Source: Marivibrio sp040218065 (lineage in GTDB: Bacteria; Pseudomonadota; Alphaproteobacteria; UBA8366; Aestuariispiraceae). Taken from it: a DNA stretch of 64,000 nucleotides. A program made the position numbers and the translations under genes. Positions 56,534 to 64,000 of the stretch are shown one piece after another (the first letter of the stretch is position 1; each line of letters starts with the position of its first letter). Under the pieces are notes generated by a model, which did no database searches, was not told the DNA's origin, and saw nothing but the letters and a program-made list of their open reading frames with translations. The stretch covers positions 124,001 to 188,000 of the forward strand of contig NZ_JAVJQE010000007.1 in the NCBI RefSeq assembly GCF_040218065.1, given 5' to 3'.

Positions 56534-57759
56534 CGTTCCCCTCCAGGCTTGGGCGCGGTCTTGGCGGGGTTCTCGTCCCCCCGGGCCAGCACCGCGTGCG
56601 CCAGGAAGGCGGCCGCGCTCATCGCCAACACGACGTAGCCGAGCGTCAGCGCGCCGCCGTCATAGAGCGGCTGGACCGCCACGCTGGCCGCGCCCGCGCC
56701 CGCCATCTGGACGAAGCCCAGCATGGCGGAGGCGCTGCCTGCGACCCGCGGAAACGGGGCGAGCGCGCCGGCGAAGCTGGCCGGCAGGGTCAGGCCGAAG
56801 CCGAGCGTGTAGACGCACATCGGCCCGATGACCCGCGCGACCGTCAGGTCGCCGGAAAAGCCGATCAGCAACAGCGCGCCGAGGACCGAGATCCCCGTCC
56901 CTGTCAGAATGACGCGCCGGCGCGGCCAGCGCCCGGCGAGCCGGCCGGAAAGATAGGAGCCGCCGGCGTAGCCGCCGACGGTGAAGACCATCAGCAGGCC
57001 GAAGACGTCAGGCGCGATTCCCAACTCCCCGATGAACAGAAACGGCGCGTCGGCGAAGTAGCCGAAAAAGCCGCCGAAGACGAGACCGCCGGCCAGCGCG
57101 TGGCCCATATAGACCCGGTTGCGCAGGAGGTCGGCGTAAATCCGGACGAGCCGAGCGGGATTGAGCGCGTCGGGCCGCCGCTCCGCAATGGTCTCGTGCA
57201 GTTTGAGCGAGCTTAGGCCCAACAGCGCGAGCCCGATGGCGGCCAGCGCCAAGAACGCCGCTTCCCACCCCAGCTGCGCCTGGATCGCGCCGCCCAGGAT
57301 CGGGGCCAAGGCCGGCACGACGGCCAGCGCCGTGCCCACCGCGGAAAAGGCCCGCGCCGCCGCCGCGCCCTCGAACAGGTCGCGCACGATCGCGCGCCCG
57401 ACGACCGGCCCGGCGCAGGCCGCGAAGCCTTGGAAGAACCGACCCAGCGTCAGCTGCTCCACCGTCGTCGCCAGCGCGCAGAAAATCCCGGCGCCGACGT
57501 AGGCCGCCAGCCCGACCAGCAGCACCGGCCGGCGGCCGAAGGCGTCGCTCAGCGGCCCGATCACCAGTTGCGCGCCGGCGAAGCCGACCAGAAAGCTGGT
57601 GAGCGTGCGTTGCACCGCGGCGCTGGAGGCGCCGAAATCCGCCCCGATCGCCGGCAGCGAGGGGGTGTAGAGCGAGGTGGACAGCGCGCCCAACGCCACC
57701 AACGCCGTGATCAGCGAAAGCGCGGGCGTCGCCCGGTCGGCGCTGCGAAGGAAAGCCAT
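56530..57759 (-). CDS. MFS multidrug efflux protein, Bcr/CflA type (second of a pair)
   Basis: 409-residue transporter of the same family as its downstream neighbour. GALSTSLYTPSLPAIGADF, AQLVIGPLSDAFGRRPVLLVGLAAYVGAGIFCALA and RFFQGFAACAGPVVGRAIVRDLFEG are the marks. I start at ATG 57757-57759; the longer open frame upstream is Arg/Ser-rich and lies over the next gene. ATGA overlap (56530-56533) couples it to the downstream pump. Confidence 0.88.
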   Translation of the reverse strand: MAFLRSADRATPALSLITALVALGALSTSLYTPSLPAIGADFGASSAAVQRTLTSFLVGFAGAQLVIGPLSDAFGRRPVLLVGLAAYVGAGIFCALATTVEQLTLGRFFQGFAACAGPVVGRAIVRDLFEGAAAARAFSAVGTALAVVPALAPILGGAIQAQLGWEAAFLALAAIGLALLGLSSLKLHETIAERRPDALNPARLVRIYADLLRNRVYMGHALAGGLVFGGFFGYFADAPFLFIGELGIAPDVFGLLMVFTVGGYAGGSYLSGRLAGRWPRRRVILTGTGISVLGALLLIGFSGDLTVARVIGPMCVYTLGFGLTLPASFAGALAPFPRVAGSASAMLGFVQMAGAGAASVAVQPLYDGGALTLGYVVLAMSAAAFLAHAVLARGDENPAKTAPKPGGER

Positions 57760-57778
57760 GGTGAAGCGCCGCTCCCGC

Positions 57779-58561
57779 CTAGCCGATCCGGTGCAGGCGC
57801 GCGCCGTGCTCGCGCAGCCAGGCGCGGCTCTGCTTCGGGCTCGGCGCGATCTCGGCCACCGTCGCCCAGAAGGCGGGCGAATGATCCATATGGCGCAGAT
57901 GCGCCACCTCATGGGCGACGACGTAGTCCAGGATCTCGGGCGGACAGTAAATCAGCCGCCAGCTGAAATTGAGGTCGCCCGAGGCCGTGCAGCTGCCCCA
58001 GCGCGAACGCTGGTCGCGCAGCACGATCCGGCCCATCCGCACGCCAAGCGCCGCCGCCTTGTCGCGCGCCAACGGCTTGATCGCGGCGCGCGCCTCGCGT
58101 TTCATGAAATCCGTCACGCGGCGCGGCAGATGCGCGCTCTCGCCGGCGACCACAAGCTCGCGCTCGTCCGGGCCGTCCAGGAACACGCCGCCGCGCCCGC
58201 GGCTGGTCGGATCGTGGCGGATCCTGCGCTCGCGGCCCAAGAGCGGCACGACCGCGCCGTCGGCGAAGGCGATGCGGGGCGGCAGCGCGTCGAGCTGCGC
58301 CAGAACCCAATCGCGATGCTGCATCAGAAAGGCGACCGCTTCGCGCTCGGCCGCGCGCGGCGGCAGCGTCAGCACGGCGGCGTCGCGCCGCCCGTCGATG
58401 CGCAGGCTGATGCGCCGCGCGCGGTCATGGCGGCGCAGGATCACCGGGATCTCTCGCCCGGCGAGGTCGATCAGCCGCATTTCCTCGCGGCCGGCGGCGG
58501 GCGCGCGCGGCTTAGGCGCGAACAGGCCCGCGCGACGGGCGGATGATCGGCTGAACAGCAT
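57779..58561 (-). CDS. YgjP-like (M48-related) metallopeptidase domain protein
   Basis: 260-residue protein whose C-terminal half carries DYVVAHEVAHLRHMDHSPAFW, an HExxH zinc motif followed by the third His of the YgjP/SprT-like group, plus RSRWGSCTASGDLNFSWRLIYCP, which is diagnostic for YgjP-like proteins. The N-terminal part (LILRRHDRARRISLRI...) is the usual beta-rich region. Function is not established; it may be a cytoplasmic peptidase. ATG 58561 is used; ATG 58579 is possible. It precedes the MFS pair by 19 bases. Confidence 0.85.
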   Translation of the reverse strand: MLFSRSSARRAGLFAPKPRAPAAGREEMRLIDLAGREIPVILRRHDRARRISLRIDGRRDAAVLTLPPRAAEREAVAFLMQHRDWVLAQLDALPPRIAFADGAVVPLLGRERRIRHDPTSRGRGGVFLDGPDERELVVAGESAHLPRRVTDFMKREARAAIKPLARDKAAALGVRMGRIVLRDQRSRWGSCTASGDLNFSWRLIYCPPEILDYVVAHEVAHLRHMDHSPAFWATVAEIAPSPKQSRAWLREHGARLHRIG

Positions 58562-58665
58562 GGTTCGTAAGTAGAGCAAATGGGGCTGGCGGAAAAGAAC
58601 GCCGTCTGGTCTCTTCCCACCGTTCGAACCGCCTTCGTCTTGAGGCCCTCCGTCTTAGGGATCGC

Positions 58666-59631
58666 ATGGCCGACGACAGCCGAACCATCGCTCCCGCCGG
58701 CCCGGCGGAGCAGCAGGGCGCGCCGCGCCTGCTGCCCGCGCTGCTGCTGCTGTTTCTCGGCTCGATCTGGGGCCTGAACGCCTCGATCGCGAAGCTGGCG
58801 GGACAAAGCGGCGTGGCGCCGATCGGCTTCACCAGCTGGCAGATGTCGGGCGCGGCCGTCGTGGTGACGGCCGTCTGTCTCGCCCGCGGACTGCGCATCC
58901 GCTTCGACGCGGCGCACTGGCGCTATTACCTGCTGGTCGGCGTGCTTGGGACGGGCGCGCCCAGCGTCAATTTGGTCAACGCCCTCAACCACCTGCCGGC
59001 GGGCGTGCTGACCATCGGCCTGGCGATGGTGCCGCTGTTCAGCTATCTGATGAGCCTGACCGTAGGGCTCGAGCGCTTCGACCGGCTGCGCGCCGGCGGG
59101 ATCCTGCTCGGCTTCGCCGGCATGCTGCTGATCATCCTGCCCGAGGCGAGCCTGCCGAACGAGGGCGACGCGCTCTGGTTCCTGATCAGTCTCCTGACGC
59201 CGCTGCTCTACGCCTTCTCCAGCGTCGCGGCGGCGAAATTCCGGCCGCAGGGCGCCTCCTCCTTGCCGCTGGCCGGCGGCATGCTGATCACGCTGGGGAT
59301 CGTGCTGTGGCCGACCGCCTGGGCGGCCGGACAGATCTTCACACCGAGCCTCGGCGAGACCGGCGGGCTGAGCGTGGCGTCGGTGACGGTGCTGGTCGCC
59401 ATCGCCGTCTCCTCCGTCGCCTACTTCATCTATTTCGAAATCGTGCGCATGGCCGGCCCCGTGGCGGTCAGCGTGGTCGGCTACATCGTCACCTGCACGG
59501 GCATCGGTTGGGGAATGCTGTTCTTCGGTGAAGAGCATTCGCTCTATGTGTGGGCGGCGGTGGCTGTGATTTTCGCGGGCCTTGCCCTTGTCAACAAACG
59601 CCAGGAGAAAGCGGCCATCCTTAAGAAATGA
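58666..59631 (+). CDS. EamA/DMT-family transporter
   Basis: 321-residue membrane protein with ten predicted helices in two EamA repeats. LLPALLLLFLGSIWGLNASIAKLA starts the first, and a second repeat runs from WFLISLLTPLLYAFSSVAAAKF. The end, CTGIGWGMLFFGEEHSLYVWAAVAVIFAGLALVNKRQEKAA, is family-typical (GEHS..W.G...I..G..L...). DMT transporters export metabolites or amino acids; the substrate is unknown. It is divergent from the YgjP gene. Confidence 0.9.
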   Translation: MADDSRTIAPAGPAEQQGAPRLLPALLLLFLGSIWGLNASIAKLAGQSGVAPIGFTSWQMSGAAVVVTAVCLARGLRIRFDAAHWRYYLLVGVLGTGAPSVNLVNALNHLPAGVLTIGLAMVPLFSYLMSLTVGLERFDRLRAGGILLGFAGMLLIILPEASLPNEGDALWFLISLLTPLLYAFSSVAAAKFRPQGASSLPLAGGMLITLGIVLWPTAWAAGQIFTPSLGETGGLSVASVTVLVAIAVSSVAYFIYFEIVRMAGPVAVSVVGYIVTCTGIGWGMLFFGEEHSLYVWAAVAVIFAGLALVNKRQEKAAILKK

Positions 59632-59969
59632 AAGGGGTCGCCCCAAAACCATGTCGCGCCCTTTAAAAAATCAGTATAATTATATGCGGTGCTGATAAAA
59701 ACTTAACGCCATAAACATTCTTTCGTTTTTGTCTTGTTGATGCGTTTTTATACTCAAGTTATTGTTATAAATTTCTTTTCGCTTGAATTTTAGACGCTAT
59801 CCCTCATCTTATAGTTCGAACGCCGCAAATTCGCGGCGTCACTTCTTCGAACGCGATGCGGCGCGGCCGACGGACGCTGAAGCCGGCGCGACGTATCGAC
59901 CAAGGACGCCCGGCCCGCCGCGGCTGTCGCGGGCGGCGTGCGAACGACGATAACGGGGGATCACATCCC
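59632..59969 (+). promoter_or_regulatory. AT-rich island upstream of the ATP-grasp gene
   Basis: 338 bases without a gene I can support. From ~59660 to ~59820 the sequence is strongly AT-rich, unlike everything else in the window, with many TATAAT-like and T-run motifs. A hairpin ACGCCGC-AAATTC-GCGGCGT lies at ~59820-59840, flanked by two TTCGAACG copies. It most likely holds the promoter and silencer/regulator sites for the ATP-grasp gene. A 14-codon frame (ATG at ~59651 ending TGA) has no ribosome site and is not claimed. Confidence 0.45.
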
Positions 59970-61202
59970 ATGAGCAACGCGGACAAGGATCCGAACAAAG
60001 GCTATATCGCGCTCCTCGGCTGGAGCCTGAACGCGATCGAGGCGATCGACCGGTTCGATCGACGCTACGTCGTCGTCGCGCCGGACTGGGCGAAGCAATA
60101 CGCCGAAGACAACGACATTCCCTTCATGGCGTGGAATTTCGACCGCCTGAACGAGCGGTCGATGGAGCTCGGCCAGACGCTTGAAGAAATGGGCGTCGAC
60201 GTGGCCGTCCCGCTGTTCGAGGAGACGGTCGAATGGGCCGGCGCCGTCAACGCGGTCCTGCTGAAGGACCCCAAGCTGATGAACCAAGCCTTCCTATTCC
60301 GCGACAAAGGCATGATGAAGCGCCGCGCCCAGCTGGGCGGCATTCGCGTCGGCATCTTCGAGGAGGCCGACGACAAGCGCGACGTCATGAAGTTCCTGAA
60401 GCGGGTCAATAGCGCGCTTCTGAAGCTGGACGGCGATCCGAACGACCCGATCCACCTGAAGGCCTTCGACAAGGCCGGTTGCCTCGGCCACCGCGTCATC
60501 CGAACGCCCGAGGACGTGGACAACATCCCGGACGACGAGTTCCCCTGCCTGCTTGAGAGCCACCTGGACGGCTGGGAGTTCGGCGTCGAAGCCTTCGTGA
60601 AGGATCGTAAGATCCAGTTCCTCAACATCTCCGAATACGTGAAGCTCGGCTATTCGGTCTTCGTGCCGGCCAGCCCCGAGCTTGAGAAGTGGCGCAAGCG
60701 CGTCGAGGAAGAGGTTGAGAAGCTGATCGAGGCCTTCGACATCGATTTCGGCTTCCTGCATCCGGAGTATTTCGTCACCAATGACGGCAAGATGTACTTC
60801 GGCGAGGTCGCCTATCGCCCGCCCGGCTTCAACGCCTTCGAGCTGATCGAGCGCGCCTACGGCTTCAACGCCTATCAGGCGATGGTGCTGATGTTCGACC
60901 CCAAGGCGACGAAGGAGGAGGTCGAGAAGTTCTTCCCGACCCCGGTGAAGGACGCGAAGGGCCACGCCGGCACGTTCGGCGTCTATCCGCGCCGGCGGGT
61001 CATCAGCGCGCTGGAAATCCCGGAAGAAACCGAGAACGACCCCTATTTCGAGTTCCACGAGCTGGCCCCGCCGCTCGAGAACAAGGTGACGAAGCGCAAC
61101 GCCTTCGGCACCCATTGGGGTCTCGTCTACTTCTTCGGCGAGGACCCGGAGCGCATGCGCGAGCTGCTGAGCGAGCAGGAGGAGCTCGACTTCTACGTCT
61201 GA
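59970..61202 (+). CDS. ATP-grasp domain protein
   Basis: 410-residue protein with an ATP-grasp fold of the carbamoyl-phosphate-synthase/PurK-like kind. An N-terminal Rossmann-like part (YIALLGWSLNAIEAIDRFDRRYVVVAPDW) is followed by the ATP-binding region with Lys in HLKAFDKAG, the acidic hinge CLLESHLDGWEFGVEAFVKD, and the metal-binding end KMYFGEVAYRPPGFNAFELIERAYG. Such enzymes ligate a carboxylate to an amine, thiol or alcohol with ATP. The substrate is unknown. The long AT-rich leader and a strong downstream terminator suggest it is highly or specially regulated. It is followed by a papain-like gene, with which it may form a two-gene system. Confidence 0.8.
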   Translation: MSNADKDPNKGYIALLGWSLNAIEAIDRFDRRYVVVAPDWAKQYAEDNDIPFMAWNFDRLNERSMELGQTLEEMGVDVAVPLFEETVEWAGAVNAVLLKDPKLMNQAFLFRDKGMMKRRAQLGGIRVGIFEEADDKRDVMKFLKRVNSALLKLDGDPNDPIHLKAFDKAGCLGHRVIRTPEDVDNIPDDEFPCLLESHLDGWEFGVEAFVKDRKIQFLNISEYVKLGYSVFVPASPELEKWRKRVEEEVEKLIEAFDIDFGFLHPEYFVTNDGKMYFGEVAYRPPGFNAFELIERAYGFNAYQAMVLMFDPKATKEEVEKFFPTPVKDAKGHAGTFGVYPRRRVISALEIPEETENDPYFEFHELAPPLENKVTKRNAFGTHWGLVYFFGEDPERMRELLSEQEELDFYV

Positions 61203-61229
61203 GCCCGACAGGGCCGGCCAAGTCTGTTA

Positions 61230-61278
61230 GGGTCGCGCGATCCGGGGGTCGCCCCGTCGCGCGGCCCAGCGTTTTTTT
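61230..61278 (+). terminator. Intrinsic terminator after the ATP-grasp gene
   Basis: GGGTCGCGCGA (61230-61240) pairs with TCGCGCGGCCC (61257-61267) over 11 bp with one G-U pair, then AGCG and seven Ts (61272-61278). This is the best intrinsic terminator in the window. It lies 28 bases after the stop and 17 before the next start, so the next gene depends on read-through or its own promoter. Confidence 0.8.
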
Positions 61279-61294
61279 GATGTGAGGACAATTG

Positions 61295-63328
61295 GTGAGC
61301 GCCGAGAACAATCCCGCGAGCGAGGCCGGACCCGGCGGGGTCGACACGGACGCCGAGGCGACGCGCCGGCTCGACGCGCTGCTCGACAAGCTCGACCATG
61401 CGATCGAGCGTCTGGCCCAGGCGCGCCCGTTCGCCAAAGGGCGGCGCAGCGCCGGCGTGCTGGATCTGGCGCGCCGCGCGATGGCCTCGCCCGGCGGCGT
61501 AGAGGCGGTCTACGAGCGCATCGAACGGCTGGAGCAGGCGGGGATCTTCCACGACACCGACTGGGCCCGGCCGGAGATTCTGCACGCCGCCATCGCAGCG
61601 CGCACGCTGAAGCTCGCCGACCCGGCGACCGCGACGCTGGAGTGCTTGAGCCAGCTGCGCATGGCCGCGATCAGCCGCGGCGCCTATCTGCACCCGTCGC
61701 TGTCGGCCGAGCAGGCCTCCAACTTCCTGGCGCAGACCGTCGGGCTCAATCTCGACCTTTTGATGGGCGGGCCGAACGAAGCGCAGCGCATGCGGCCGGG
61801 AAACATGGCCGCGGTGCTGAGCAACCTCTTCTCCTTCGTCGTCGGCCAAGTCGATCCGGACGAGATCGTGGATCAGCTGATCGGGGAGATCTGGCGCCTG
61901 CTGGCCCAGCGCCCGATCGTGGTTGACGAGATCAAGGCGATGATCCTGCAGATCGGTCTATGGCGTTCTCAGGAGAGCGGCGGCGCGCGCGGCGCGAACG
62001 AGCATTCAGGATGGGGCGCGGACCGGCTGGTCAGCGCCGTCTTCGCGCCGACCGCCGGCTGCAAGGAAGACCCCGGGCTGCAGGCCTACGCAGAACGGCT
62101 CTCCGCGATGGACGAATCCGCACTGGCGCAGGAGGCGGCGGGCTTCGCGCGCTCGATGCACGACACGGGGCTCGTCTCCGCCTATCACGCCGTCTTCCTG
62201 CGCGCGGCGCTCGATCACGGGCCGACCGACCTGCTGCCCGCCGCGCTCGGCTTGTCGGCCACCGGCGCAGACGCCTATCGCTGCTATCGCGATCTGGTGC
62301 GCGCGCTGATCGAGCGCGCGATCCACGCCGAGACCGCGCAGTCGGTCTACGGCCTGGCGCTGATGCTGGAGCGCGGCGTGCTGTACCAGCCCTCGGTCGC
62401 GCCGGGCCTATGGCGGCAGATCGGGCTGAAGGTCGCCCCCGCCCCGGCGGAACGGCTGCGCCAACGCTACGGCGCGGCCCTGGCGCCGGAGGATTGGCTG
62501 CTCGCCGGCGTGATTTCGATGCTGGGCCTGCCGCTCGGCGTCGGGCAAGGCAACAATCCGACCTGTCAGGCGGCCCGGGCGCTCTCCATGTGGGCCTTCA
62601 CCGATCCCGACTACCTGTTGCAGATCGTCGCCTGGGCGGCGCGCGACGACGACGTAACTCTCGCGTTCGAAGGACAGCCGATCTCTTCGGCCGAGTCCGG
62701 CGCCGGCCTCGCGCTGACGCCGCCGGGCGACGTCGATCCGGTGTCGATCGTCACCGTCCCGCATCTCGACCGGGTTTACGCCGAGATGGGGCGGCGCTGC
62801 ATGGATCGCGGCGACGACGCCCACCGCTGGGTGAATCCCGAGATGCACGGCTGGTGGGTCGGGCGCGGCTGCGATCTGGCCGTCGACATCTCGACCGGGA
62901 TGCTGGATCGGTTCGACGATTTCGTCCGGCGGTTCTACGCGGTGTACCATCCGCTCTACAACGGCGGGCAGCCGGTTATCCACCCGCAGCCGGCCGGCGT
63001 CGCGGTCACCGACGCAGCCGCGCGGTATGTCGGCTGGCACGCCATATCGATCTATCGCGTCGGGCTGGATCAGACCGGGGAGATGCGCGTCTACTTCTTC
63101 AATCCCAACAACGACAGCGGTCAGGATTGGGGCGACGGCGTCGTGGTGTCGACCGACGGCAAGGGGGAGCGTTTCGGCGAGAGCTCCCTGCCGATCGCCG
63201 ATTTCGCCGCGCGCCTTTATCTTTTCCACTACGACCCGCTGGAGGTCGGCCAGGCCGAGCGCGTGCCGGCCGAGGAGGTCGCCGCGATCGAAGCGGCCGC
63301 GCGCCGCAGCTGGGCCGCCGACCGCTGA
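61295..63328 (+). CDS. Large protein with papain-like catalytic residues in its C-terminal half
   Basis: 677-residue soluble protein. The N-terminal ~390 residues are helical and unassigned (RRLDALLDKLDHAIERLAQ, then many amphipathic helices). The C-terminal part carries an order of residues as in papain-fold enzymes: Gln418 and Cys424 in GQGNNPTCQAARAL (six apart, as papain Gln19/Cys25), His582 in VGWHAISIYRV, and Asn603 in YFFNPNN. It could be a cysteine peptidase, a transglutaminase or an amide ligase. GTG 61295 is chosen because GAGGA lies six bases before it; a TTG at 61292 is too close to that site. It follows the ATP-grasp gene across a terminator. I do not recognise the family by name. 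Confidence 0.7.
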   Translation: MSAENNPASEAGPGGVDTDAEATRRLDALLDKLDHAIERLAQARPFAKGRRSAGVLDLARRAMASPGGVEAVYERIERLEQAGIFHDTDWARPEILHAAIAARTLKLADPATATLECLSQLRMAAISRGAYLHPSLSAEQASNFLAQTVGLNLDLLMGGPNEAQRMRPGNMAAVLSNLFSFVVGQVDPDEIVDQLIGEIWRLLAQRPIVVDEIKAMILQIGLWRSQESGGARGANEHSGWGADRLVSAVFAPTAGCKEDPGLQAYAERLSAMDESALAQEAAGFARSMHDTGLVSAYHAVFLRAALDHGPTDLLPAALGLSATGADAYRCYRDLVRALIERAIHAETAQSVYGLALMLERGVLYQPSVAPGLWRQIGLKVAPAPAERLRQRYGAALAPEDWLLAGVISMLGLPLGVGQGNNPTCQAARALSMWAFTDPDYLLQIVAWAARDDDVTLAFEGQPISSAESGAGLALTPPGDVDPVSIVTVPHLDRVYAEMGRRCMDRGDDAHRWVNPEMHGWWVGRGCDLAVDISTGMLDRFDDFVRRFYAVYHPLYNGGQPVIHPQPAGVAVTDAAARYVGWHAISIYRVGLDQTGEMRVYFFNPNNDSGQDWGDGVVVSTDGKGERFGESSLPIADFAARLYLFHYDPLEVGQAERVPAEEVAAIEAAARRSWAADR

Positions 63329-63332
63329 CGGG

Positions 63333-64000
63333 TCAGCGTTTTACAAACAATTTGGAAAAGCCGTTCGTCGGGCGCCAGAAGGCCTCGATGCGCGCCTTGA
63401 ACGTCGCTTTGTCGGGGCGATCCGGCAGGTGACGACGGATCTTTTCCAGGTTCCGCTTGCCGTCGATCAGCCGCGCCAGATCAGCCGCGCCCTCCGGCAA
63501 AGGACACGAGATCTGCAACCCGTCGATCGTGAGCGGCAGGGTGCGGGCGCCCTTCGGCATGGCGTGAAACAGCCGCATCGTCTCTGCGTCGCGCCAAACG
63601 GGGATCGCCTCCGGCGTCAGGCCGGGCGCGCTCGGCGCGGGGCGCTCGGCGCGCGTCGCATAGAGGATATGCTTGCGCATGTTGCCCGCCAGCGCCTCGG
63701 CGAGCGCGGCGCGCGCGCCGGGGATCATCCTCTGCGCGGCCCGCCCCTCCTGCGCCGGCAGATACAAGGCCGGATCGTAGCGCAGCGGGTCTATCCAAGT
63801 GACCAGCGCAAGGCCGGCCGACTCGATTTCCGTCAGGAGCCGGTCGGCGCGATACGCCCGGTCCGTCGAATGGAGCAGCAGGTCGTAGAGCCCGGCCTCG
63901 CTGTCCAGGTGGTCTTTGAGCAGCGGGTTGCGCCGAAATCGATTGGTCGCCGGAAGGGCCGCCAGCACGCGCCGCGCGACAGCGATCCTCTCGTCGGGCG
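63333..64000 (-). CDS. SAM-dependent methyltransferase-like protein, 3' part only
   Basis: The frame is open to the right edge, so the 5' end is outside the window; ~222 C-terminal residues are visible. The stretch DHLDSEAGLYDLLLHSTDRAYRADRLLTEIESAGLALVTWIDPLRYDP matches the region after the Rossmann core in a group of class I methyltransferases, followed by the ~90-residue tail (LAGNMRKHILYAT...). The SAM motif itself would be upstream. It converges on the papain-like gene with four bases between the stops. Substrate unknown. Confidence 0.65.
   Translation of the reverse strand, partial: PDERIAVARRVLAALPATNRFRRNPLLKDHLDSEAGLYDLLLHSTDRAYRADRLLTEIESAGLALVTWIDPLRYDPALYLPAQEGRAAQRMIPGARAALAEALAGNMRKHILYATRAERPAPSAPGLTPEAIPVWRDAETMRLFHAMPKGARTLPLTIDGLQISCPLPEGAADLARLIDGKRNLEKIRRHLPDRPDKATFKARIEAFWRPTNGFSKLFVKR

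Noticed and set aside
59651..59695. A 14-codon peptide in the AT-rich island as a precursor for the ATP-grasp enzyme
   Set aside because: There is no ribosome site, it begins 20 bases after the EamA stop, and its composition fits AT-rich non-coding sequence. Conservation in relatives would be needed.
1..64000. tRNA or rRNA genes
   Set aside because: I checked the gaps between genes for cloverleaf arms and the T-loop consensus and saw none. A dedicated tRNA search was not possible.

Overview
The window comes from a high-GC chromosome (roughly two-thirds G+C by eye) whose gene content is alphaproteobacterial. Indicators are the glxBCD-glnT glutamate-synthase-like cluster, a phoR-pstSCAB-phoU-phoB locus with the long PstA and PstC forms, znuA/znuCB-zur, a prephenate dehydratase of the alphaproteobacterial type, and dense operons with ATGA/GTGA start-stop overlaps. 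I cannot place it below class level. There are about 51 protein genes, two of them cut by the window edges. I see no rRNA, tRNA or CRISPR array.

Layout. 1-3.3 kb: the 3' end of pheT, a J-domain protein, and a prephenate dehydratase with an in-frame N-terminal XRE-type HTH. 3.4-8.5 kb: glnT and glxDCB on the minus strand under an XRE-cupin regulator. 8.7-12.9 kb: recQ, an arginine-deiminase-family enzyme and an M20-type amidohydrolase. 12.9-21.4 kb: the complete phosphate-sensing and uptake locus, preceded by a malic enzyme (21.5-23.7 kb). 24-28.1 kb: a minicatalase-LodA (quinoprotein oxidase) fusion followed by its LodB-like flavoprotein. 28.1-35.2 kb: a divergent catabolic island with an aconitase-family dehydratase pair plus an isocitrate-lyase/PEP-mutase-family lyase on one side, a TRAP transporter on the other, and an IclR regulator. 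35.3-37.3 kb: a TetR gene with two operators and two membrane proteins (one ABA4-like). 37.3-40.7 kb: zinc uptake (znuA divergent from znuCB-zur) with two Zur-box-like sites. 40.8-46 kb: a small Cys-rich protein, an HD-GYP phosphodiesterase, an MFS pump, a small protein and rlmN.

46-46.8 kb holds a candidate structured small RNA with its own sigma70-like promoter and U-tract, placed tail to tail against a DUF3800 gene. 47-55.3 kb is a corrin-ring operon (cbiX, an unknown gene, cobH, cobL, cobI, a cbiG-cobJ fusion, cobM). It is interrupted between cobJ and cobM by a 489-bp cassette bounded by 44-bp inverted repeats and carrying a GxxExxY nuclease-like gene. 55.3-59.6 kb: two Bcr/CflA-type pumps, a YgjP-like metallopeptidase and an EamA transporter. 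59.6-64 kb: an AT-rich island, then an ATP-grasp gene and a gene with papain-like Q/C/H/N residues, and the 3' part of a methyltransferase-like gene that runs off the window.

The observations I think most deserve follow-up are the DUF3800-linked RNA, the minicatalase-LodA fusion, the IR-bounded GxxExxY cassette inside the cobalamin operon, the HTH-prephenate dehydratase fusion, the ATP-grasp/papain-like pair, and the noncanonical LeuCD-like/lyase/TRAP catabolic island.
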